A program made the position numbers and the translations under genes. From Anaerolineae bacterium (GTDB taxonomy: Bacteria; Chloroflexota; Anaerolineae; SSC4; Amarolineaceae), in contig CP059258.1 of the NCBI GenBank assembly GCA_013693795.1, forward strand, positions 845,971 to 852,156: a stretch of 6,186 bases of DNA, written 5' to 3'. The notes under the pieces are model-generated. The model searched no databases. It saw nothing but the letters and a program-made list of their open reading frames with translations, and was not told the DNA's origin. Each line of letters opens with the position of its first letter. Positions within the stretch are counted from its first letter, which is position 1. Positions 1 through 5,731 of the stretch are shown in pieces.

Positions 1-72
1 TGGTCCGTCGCGGCCATGACAGATGCGATTGTGCGGCGGGCACAATCACAAGCCGAGGTGCGTGACAGGTAA
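1..72 (+). CDS. C-terminal end of an unidentified protein (partial)
   Basis: Frame 1 is open from the first base to a TAA stop at 70-72, giving 23 residues that end ...QAEVRDR. The residues are mostly charged and helical in character, and the stop lies shortly before a strong promoter-like sequence, as expected for the end of an upstream gene. There is too little to name a family. It could also be a chance open stretch, because 23 codons without a stop is not significant in GC-rich DNA. Confidence 0.35.
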   Translation, partial: WSVAAMTDAIVRRAQSQAEVRDR

Positions 73-95
73 CCCAAGCGGGAAGGGCACAGATT

Positions 96-139
96 TTGGT
101 CTTTGGAGCCAGGTCTGATATAATTAGAACATCCGTTCT
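96..139 (+). promoter_or_regulatory. Extended -10 promoter overlapped by a LexA-type SOS box
   Basis: A perfect TATAAT lies at 119-124, preceded by TG at 116-117 (extended -10, TGATATAAT). TTGGTC at 96-101 is a partial -35 with a 17-base spacer. Immediately downstream, AGAAC-ATCC-GTTCT (126-139) is a perfect 5+5 inverted repeat containing GAAC-N4-GTTC, the core of the SOS box bound by LexA in Firmicutes and Actinobacteria. The operator covers the expected start of transcription near 131, the geometry of a repressed promoter. The first intact gene downstream on this strand begins at 334. By eye I found no second GAAC-N4-GTTC in the window. The promoter itself is convincing; LexA control is inference from the motif. 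Confidence 0.55.
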
Positions 140-165
140 GTTTGCTGCTCGTGCACTGCATTGAC

Positions 166-238
166 TAAGAGCCTATCCGAATAACCGTCACGGGGCAACA
201 CTGTGGCGCGTTTTCCGGGTTATTCGGATAGGCTCTAA
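166..238. mobile_element. Miniature palindromic element (MITE-like) with TAA target duplication
   Basis: GAGCCTATCCGAATAACC at 169-186 is repeated as a perfect reverse complement at 218-235, around a 31-base centre. The 67-bp unit is flanked on both sides by TAA (166-168 and 236-238), which looks like a 3-bp target-site duplication. Such ends and a TNA-type duplication fit the IS5 superfamily, so this may be a non-autonomous derivative of such an element; that family assignment is inference. It has no coding capacity. As RNA it would fold into a long 18-bp stem in the leader of the gene at 334. It lacks the T-run of an intrinsic terminator. Confidence 0.6.
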
Positions 239-313
239 ACTGACAGCACGCCAGATGTGACTCTCGGCCAAATCAGCCCGTCTATCATCGTTTGGTGCGT
301 ACGTAGGATTTTC

Positions 314-330
314 ACTCGTAGGAGACGAGT
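314..330 (+). promoter_or_regulatory. Hairpin displaying the Shine-Dalgarno sequence in its loop
   Basis: ACTCGT (314-319) and ACGAGT (325-330) are perfect complements and enclose AGGAG (320-324), a strong Shine-Dalgarno sequence. The AGGAG ends nine bases before the ATG at 334, so it supports that start over the in-frame ATG at 346. A six-pair stem with a five-base loop could restrict or present the ribosome site. Whether it regulates anything is not shown by sequence alone. Confidence 0.4.
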
Positions 331-333
331 TCG

Positions 334-558
334 ATGGGAACCGATATGTGGTTGAAAGAAGACGTCAAGAATATACTGACCGGGGTTCATGTGGCCCATG
401 CCAGCCTGGCTCAGCACTTCAGTGACCCGCAAGTGCGGGCGTACCGCGAGGGATTCCTCGCAGCCCTGACCGCGACCGCTGCGAGTTTTGGCATTGCGCC
501 CGGAGACGTCGTGACGCAGGATGTAGCAGTGGCTTCTCCGAAACCACACCCCTCGTGA
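334..558 (+). CDS. Small hypothetical protein (74 residues)
   Basis: An uninterrupted ORF starts with ATG at 334, nine bases after an AGGAG, and ends with TGA at 556-558. The product is soluble and mainly helical. Residues about 6-55 look like a folded helical domain (WLKEDVKNILTGV..., then ...DPQVRAYREGFLAAL), followed by a low-complexity Val/Ala/Pro tail. I see no signal peptide, membrane segment or metal-binding motif, and I do not recognise the family. It is the first gene downstream of the SOS-like promoter at 96-139, separated from it by the palindromic element. It ends one base from the stop of the convergent gene at 560. It is one of only two clearly intact reading frames in the window. 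Confidence 0.6.
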   Translation: MGTDMWLKEDVKNILTGVHVAHASLAQHFSDPQVRAYREGFLAALTATAASFGIAPGDVVTQDVAVASPKPHPS

Positions 559-559
559 T

Positions 560-1838
560 CTATTCGTAGATTGCCAAGTCCTGCCCTTCGTAACGTTTTG
601 GCTCCTCCAACAGTGTCTCGATCCCACTCGGTGGCGCCATCATCAGTACCTGCGGCGACAGGAAATCTTTGTAGTCGTGCAGTCTCTGCAACTGCTCCAA
701 GTAGAGTGCGAGCAGATCGTAGGTTGGTTTGGCGCTGCTGCAGGCCAATGGCGCTCACGCCATTCAGGCTGCACAGTGTCTGCGCGACGTAGACCGGATA
801 CATGAGTCGACGGTATTCTGGGAAAGCCAGTTTCGCTGGTTCGGTCGGTGTGGGGATGGGGTGGCGAGCGCCGCGCCTGTCGGTGACGAGGGCGGGGCAC
901 TGGCTGCGGCTGGGCCGCTGGGCGGTGAAGCACCCATGGGTGACGAGGGCGGGGCACTGGCTGCGCTGGGCCGCTGGGCGGCGACGCTGCCGGTGGCGCA
1001 GTTGGGGCCGTATTGCTGGCTGTCGCGGCTGCCGCATAATTCTGGATGATCTGCCGCATCGTATTGAGGTTGGCCGTCAACACGGTATGCAAGTTGCCAG
1101 CGCTTCCCTCCGGGATGGCAGGAAGTCACTGAGGGGTGGGTAAGGCTGCATAAGGATGGCTAATACCCGAATGAAGGGCTGCCCGCCTGCGCTGGTTGTG
1201 TAGTATCCAATGGTTCGGGTGAACGGGTGCCAGCCAACCGTGAGAATTCGGGTGAATTCTTCGGTCCATTCGTAGAAAGCGCGTCGATCGACGCTGAGCA
1301 TGATGTGCCGGTCGTACCACGTGAGCAGCTTGGGGTGTTCATCGATTAATACACATTCGACGTAGCGCGAGTCGCCTTCGACTTTGTCCGGCAGAGCCAG
1401 GTTCGATCCTCGGGCAGAACGAGCCGGCAGGCAAACATGGTATCTAACGCCACCAGCGCCTCGGTCGTGGAACCATCTTTCAGCAGGGTATTGCGTTGTT
1501 GGTAAAAGAGATCCAGACCCTTGTAGCTGTTTATTGCGTTCGGGCCTCCTGTCATCGGGTTGGTAATGAGGCCAGCAACCGCGTTCTGCAGGTTGCGGTC
1601 TTTTTGAAACGCGTGCCCAGGCCTTTGGGGTCGAGGTAGTTGGCGACCGTTCGTTCCGCCGGCTGGATTCTCAGTGTGCCAGCAAGCTGGTCGGCAAATG
1701 GGCGCGACGAGCGGCCAGGAGTCAGGCGGGATAACCCGAAAGTAGCCGATGGCAACCCACAGGCGAGCGAATCGAGGTATACGATAGTGAAAGGATCGAA
1801 TCTTTTTGAATCCAGTCCAAATCGTGTGGCAAGGGCAT
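560..1838 (-). CDS. Unrecognised protein of about 429 residues with a Pro/Ser/Ala-rich linker (frameshifted)
   Basis: The ATG at 1838 follows GGAGGA (1850-1845) by six bases and opens with MPLPHDLDWIQK. The reading then changes frame about nine times before the TAG at 560-562. The changes lie near 1803-1807 (A run as read), 1735-1737, 1698-1703, 1601-1605, 1396-1403, 1108-1113, 963-965, 858-861 and 722-730. Restoring one base at each (two at 1698-1703 and at 722-730) gives exactly 430 codons. The repaired protein has an N-terminal region of about 270 residues (pieces include DPFTIVYLDSLACGLP, LITNPMTGGPNAINSYKGLD and IMLSVDRRAFYEWTEEFTR). A linker made of a duplicated 19-residue unit follows, then a C-terminal region of about 90 residues (FPEYRRLMYPVYVAQTLCSL ... 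YEGQDLAIYE). I see no signal peptide or membrane segment and recognise no family. It starts 37 bases after the TPR-S24 gene, so co-expression is likely. The frame pieces fit together well, but several exact junction residues are uncertain. Confidence 0.6.
882..995. repeat. 57-bp tandem duplication encoding a Pro/Ser/Ala linker
   Basis: The 44 bases 882-925 recur at 939-981 with one difference: copy 1 reads CTGCGGCTGGG where copy 2 reads CTGCGCTGGG, one G short. The period is 57 bases, that is 19 codons. On the minus strand each unit reads, in the repaired frame, approximately ASPPSGPAAASAPPSSPMG or the same ending in TG. The near identity at DNA level suggests a recent duplication inside the linker of the gene 560-1838. 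The missing G in copy 2 shifts the frame and is direct internal evidence for a base-loss error. Confidence 0.8.
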
Positions 1839-1875
1839 GGTTGATCCTCCGTCTTCGTGCCGTCATTGGCTGGAT

Positions 1876-2854
1876 CTACGTCTTCAGCGTGGCAACCGCG
1901 ACCGCCTTGCCCAGGATGGTCACACCGGGATCGTCACGTCCGAAGACCATCGTTTGGGGTTCTGAATTGGGGTTGTCGGCCTTGAGCACGATCCGACCGT
2001 TTTGAAAGAAGTACCGTTTGACCGTCGAACGGGATTCCTCCAGGTAAACGATCAATGCTACGACGATGTTTCCGTTCTCGCAAGTTGGCTGGCGGCGAAA
2101 GATTACATAATCCGCAGGTTCGATGCCGGCGCTCAGCATACTGCAACCCTCGATTTCCACGGCGAAGAAGTCGCCACGTTGGCGAGTTGCCAATGATTCC
2201 AGCCAGCGTGGTTCGATATTCTTTTGATCCGGTAGTTGTTGGCAGCGAAGCACAGCGCATTCCACTGCGCTGCCTCAGGGTCAACCGGTACGGCAAGGCG
2301 TGGCAGACCGGCTGGCTCTTACCCACGATCGGAATTGCATCGTTCGCATCGCCCGCTCGAGTGGCGAATTCCTGCACTTCCTCGATCCGCCGCTTGAACG
2401 CTGCCGTCAACCGCTTAACCCGCTTGTCATTTCGGTCGAGGTGTGCCAGCAGGTGCAGGCCATGATCGAAGCACTGACTGGCCTCTAACCAACGACGTTG
2501 GGCTTTGGCCACCAGGCCGCGGCCGAGATCGGCCACTGCTTCGTGCCAGCATCCGCCGGCATGATCGGACCGATCGAACTGGGTACCAGCATACCGATAG
2601 TCCCAGTAGGCCTGATCCAGGTCGCCGGCTGCGTGGGCAACGATCGCCGCGTGAGCGTGCGCGATGCCGCGTGCGTACGCTGCGCCATTCGTCATGTCGG
2701 TGCAGAAATCGACGCTCTGGGCCGCGAGGATCCGGGCTTCATCCAGCCGGCCCTTTTTCAGGGCGTCTCGAATAGAATGGCTCAATCCCGCGGTACAGAC
2801 ACCATCGACATCCAGAAAATCAAGGATCTCACAAGCAGGTATGGTGAAAGACAC
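1876..2854 (-). CDS. TPR protein fused to an S24 (LexA/UmuD-like) serine peptidase (frameshifted)
   Basis: The GTG start at 2854 lies five bases after GGAG (2863-2860) and directly behind the stop of the SPFH gene. Restoring one A at 2319-2320 and one at 2222-2225 gives exactly 326 residues. Residues about 20-165 are Ala-rich paired helices of TPR type (ALKKGRLDEARILAAQS, AHAAGDLDQAYWDYR, AQRRWLEASQCFDHGLHLL). Residues about 174-326 form an S24 peptidase: IPIVGK then EPAG (Ala182-Gly183) at the position of the LexA/UmuD self-cleavage site, EGCSM with the predicted nucleophile Ser239, TVKRY with Lys280 as the general base, and a final VTILGKAVAV strand. The Ser-Lys spacing (41) is close to the 37 of LexA and UmuD. 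The Ala-Gly to Ser distance (57) is longer than the usual 35, so cleavage there is uncertain. No helix-turn-helix is present, so it is not a LexA-type repressor; TPRs probably bind a partner. Function is inferred from the domains only. Confidence 0.85.
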
Positions 2855-2856
2855 GG

Positions 2857-4246
2857 TTACTCCATAAATGACCTAGATTTTTTAAGGGTACCCAGTGCCT
2901 GCAACTGCATCAACGTATCGACTTCCTGTTGGTCATCGGCCACCGGTATCCCCGCCAGGCGGTGTTCCAGATATTCGATGTAGCGCAATGCAATGATGTC
3001 TTGGGGTGTAGGGTTGCGCTGTAACGATTTGTGCAGGCCCTGCGCCATGGCAATGATTGCCTGCACACGTGCTCTAGCCTCCTGCGTATAAACAAAATTG
3101 TCTGTATCGGCACGCGCGAGTTTGGCGCGGCTCTCCCAATCGGCATTCCAGCGGTCGAGTAGCTGTTTCCTGGTCTCGTCAGGCAATTTGATGCGGCCGA
3201 TATCGACGACGCTGGCCTCCAAACCCAAGCGTTTGATGACCTGGTTGATGCCATCCTTGAGCGCCTGCTTGAACTCGGCCCGCCGTGTATCGGCCATGGG
3301 AATGATCTCTTCCAGCTTATACCGCCCGATCATATCGCGCCACGGACTGGCTCACCGAGTTGATCAGACGCGTCCAGTCGGCGGCGACCGGGTCCCAGAT
3401 TTTGTTCAGTATGATGTAGCGGTTGTAAGACATTGGCCCATCACGAACCTGGTGCTCTTTAGGGCCGGGGTCGGCCCGATGAAACACCAGAAACTCGAAT
3501 CGTTCGATCATGGCGCGGTCCTTCGTCTCGATGTCTTCGATCACGACCGTCTCGCCGCGCCCGTATAAGGGCACAACCATACTGACCCGTTCGAGCGGCT
3601 GCAAAATGTCAATCCAGAACCCACGACGCGGCTGGGGCGGCCATCCTTTCCAGCACGACGGCGTGCCCCAGTCGGACAACCAGGCGACCCGGCCCACCAA
3701 AGCGTGCCAGTAGCCCCTCAGGTTCCCGTACCTGCCGCATGTTGGTATCCTCAATGAACATGTAGCCGTTTTCGATACCCAGAGCCAGGTTGAGGCCGCT
3801 GCGTGCCGCTTGAAGTTCGTACCCCGGTACTGCGGAGAGGTGTGATACAGGCTAAAGCCGGCAATCAGGGCTACAACAGCCAAAAAGATGCCGAATGCAA
3901 TGGCGGCCAGCACAATACCGCCCAGGAATGACCAGAATATGCGTACGCGATCGGGATCGAAGATGGCGGCATAAAGCGGTGCGGCCACGGTGCCGGCCGA
4001 AGGGTCTCCAAAGGTGTGGGGAACAAATGAGTAGAACCAGTGACTGAAATAGAGGGTGACGGCTACGAATCCACCCATTACCCACTGCACCCGTCGGCTG
4101 AGGGATAGTCGGTGGCCCCAGGAGATAATGTGGAAATTCATTGCCAGCACGTAGAACGGGATGACCAGTAGGCAGGCCGGCCATGGCAGCTTGAATGCCA
4201 GAAATGCACTCAACACCGTCAGAATGGCGTCGATGATCAGGCGCAT
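2857..4246 (-). CDS. Polytopic membrane protein with C-terminal SPFH/band-7 domain (frameshifted)
   Basis: The second of two adjacent ATGs (4246) is chosen because GAGGAGG (4257-4251) is too close to the first (4249). Four frame changes, at 3822-3825, 3641-3642, 3611-3612 and a GCGCG tract at 3336-3340, are repaired by five restored bases to about 464 residues. Residues about 3-42 hold one or two membrane segments, with further ones at about 55-75 and 105-134. An SPFH domain follows: RLVVRLGHAVVLERMG, VVGSGFDILQPLERVSMVV, IETKDRAMIERFEFLVFHR. A long charged helix continues (RRAEFKQALKDGINQVIKRL ... ARARVQAIIAMAQGL), ending in SFME. SPFH proteins (stomatin, prohibitin, flotillin, HflK/C) form membrane scaffolds and often control a partner protease; here the next gene encodes a protease, three bases away. 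Four N-terminal segments are more than the single anchor usual in the family. A fusion caused by mis-assembly is unlikely because the frame pieces follow on smoothly. Confidence 0.82.
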
Positions 4247-4794
4247 CATCCCTCCTCATCGGTCGCGCCGATGGGCGAACACTTTTCGCCGGTGGCAGGT
4301 CATGTACGGCCGACGCCAAGTAGAATTCTCATGACGTCCTTTTGATTGTCAGCAAGGAGGCATCGCATCCGAGAATACAATCACGGTGCCGGCCTCGTCA
4401 TCCAGCCTCTGCTGCTACGACGTGCCGTGCACCGCGCATGTACGAACTATGCGATTATCTTCATCAGGGATAACGACCATTGCCATGCGAGCCGCCTTGA
4501 TCCGGTAACGCAGCCTCGTTGGGTCAGCCAGCACCATTGGGTTGGGCAGAGTGTCAATTCGCCGGCGCCTGTGGGCGACCGAAAACTCTGGTGCTCTGTC
4601 AAGTCAAATCATGCACCCGACAAACTGCTGACAGTCTGTCGGAGAGAGCTTGTTTGCGTGAACGCAGCCCCAACATGCTGTGCCACGACCGCTGTCGGCC
4701 ACTACATGTTGTGCCGCACCTACTTGCAAGGTGGTCTCTCCGATAAACTGCGAGATCAACCTGAATACAAGTTTAGCACGAGTAGCGGAGAAGG
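4247..4794. other. Inter-operon region without a convincing gene
   Basis: This stretch separates the isomerase gene from the SPFH gene and should hold the promoter of the SPFH operon, but I find no good -35/-10 pair on the minus strand. The last part carries the GAGGAGG of the SPFH gene (4257-4251). Small inverted repeats are present: CCGACA 4617-4622 with TGTCGG 4637-4642, TGCGT 4655-4659 with ACGCA 4662-4666, and CAACATG 4671-4677 with CATGTTG 4705-4711. None has a T-run, so none is a clear terminator. Short minus-strand ORF pieces between 4560 and 4256 might be a small gene broken by further lost bases. Confidence 0.4.
4415..4537 (-). CDS. Doubtful 40-codon ORF, possibly a piece of a broken small gene
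   Basis: The ATG at 4537 opens a 40-residue frame ending at TAG 4417-4415. It contains ADPTRLRYRIKAARMAMVVI followed by PDEDNRIVRT, which reads like real protein. Directly after the stop the same frame continues with RLDDEAGTVIVFSDAMPPC. I see no Shine-Dalgarno before the ATG and no family match. With about one lost base per 200 in the neighbouring genes, this could be one small gene upstream of the SPFH gene split by errors, or plain chance. Confidence 0.18.
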   Translation of the reverse strand: MVLADPTRLRYRIKAARMAMVVIPDEDNRIVRTCAVHGTS

Positions 4795-5716
4795 TCAAAC
4801 AAGATTGTTCGATCCGCGCAATTCACTTGTTTCGCCACCTGCGCTATCCGCCACCGACCAGTACCGCCGCATGAGCCCGCGCCCGCAGCACGCCCGGCAC
4901 GGGTCCCCATCCCCTTCATACTCGATGACCAGCGGGCCGCTGTAACCGGCGCGCTGCAACCGCGTGAGCGATGCCGCGTAATCGATGCCACGCTCCTCGC
5001 CCTGCGCGCCGAATGCCTGCGCTTTGGCGTGCACGTGAATGGCGTACGGCGCCAACATCTCCACCCCGCCAGCCGTACCGGGCGCAAAGTTGCCCAGGTC
5101 CAGGCAGACCCCAGCCAGGGCGAATCGACCGCCTGCACGATGTGCCGTACCACCTCCGGCTCGGACGTCAACCCCAGTGGTTCTCCAACGCCAGACGAAT
5201 GCCGGCCGCCCGCGCCATCACCGCGGCGCCCTGCAGGCTGGCAATGACGCGCTCGACGGCCCCCGGCCCCAGGTCGTCGGAACGCTCACGGCGGTCGCTG
5301 GTCACCGGACGACCGGCGCCCCCAACGTGCCCGCGGCCATCAGGCCAGCCCTGACGTGTGCCAGGTTTCGCAGGCGCTGGGCAGTTTCGCTGCCGCTAAA
5401 GTCGCTGTTGAGCGTCAACGCGATGCAGCGCACTCCCGCGTCGGCACAACATTGCCAAACGGCGGCGTGTAGCGCGCATGGCTAACCAGTGACGCTGAAA
5501 CTCAGGCCACACGTCACGTCCGGTCAACCAGCCCCGCAGACGCCAGGGCAGGTAACGCACACGGCTACCCGGCGGCGGTGGCCAGAAGAGGTCGTTGAAT
5601 TCGAGGCGATCGAAGCCCAGGCGGCTGCACATCGCCGGCAGGTCGAACTGCGTCATGCGCCCCGCGTAGAGGGCGTCGTGGAAACTCCAGGCTGACAGGC
5701 CAATTTCGAGTGTCAT
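4795..5716 (-). CDS. Sugar phosphate isomerase/epimerase-type TIM-barrel protein (frameshifted)
   Basis: The ATG at 5716 lies 15 bases after the selD stop and starts MTLEIGLSAWSFHDALYAG, typical of the xylose-isomerase-like (AP endonuclease 2) TIM-barrel family. Frame changes at a GCGCG tract near 5472-5478 and at 5305-5306, 5170-5171 and 5109-5112 are repaired by five restored bases to about 308 residues. Conserved strands then line up: GFDRLEFNDLFWPP, CIALTLNSDFSG, IRLALENHWGLTSE, VCLDLGNFAPGT, PYAIHVHAKAQAFG, PLVIEYEGDGDP. The Glu of LALENHWG, Asp of CLDLGNF, His of HVHAKA and Glu of IEYEG are the likely divalent-metal ligands. The true C-terminus is unclear: one more lost base near 4900-4905 would give the family-like GDPVPGVLRARA and a stop at 4844-4846 instead (292 residues). 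The family isomerises or epimerises sugars and related compounds; the substrate cannot be told from sequence. Likely co-transcribed with selD. Confidence 0.85.
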
Positions 5717-5731
5717 ACGCCAATCACGCCG

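Noticed and set aside
169..235. Intrinsic terminator formed by the 18-bp inverted repeat
   Set aside because: The loop is 31 bases, the stem is not GC-rich at its base, and no T-run follows on either strand; the TAA duplication fits a mobile element better.
411..1037. Minus-strand ORF of 208 codons as a gene of its own
   Set aside because: Only its middle part (about AKLAFPEYRRL to IGLQQ) belongs to the gene 560-1838; the rest is out of frame, and its end runs antisense to the small gene at 334-558.
1214..1225. GTTCGGGTGAAC palindrome as a second LexA site
   Set aside because: The half-sites are in the reverse order (GTTC-N4-GAAC), and it lies inside a coding region.
2498..2983. Plus-strand ORF of 161 codons
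   Set aside because: It lies antisense to the TPR part of the S24 gene and the SPFH end, and shows no family features.
4346..4945. Long plus-strand ORF of 199 codons
   Set aside because: It starts with TTG, overlaps the conserved C-terminal end of the TIM-barrel gene on the other strand, and has a His/Cys/Pro-rich composition typical of a shadow frame.
560..5716. Programmed frameshifting or true pseudogenes
   Set aside because: The breaks are too many, are spread over four unrelated genes, and occur at ordinary short homopolymers without slippery-site structure; no in-frame stops or large deletions accompany them.
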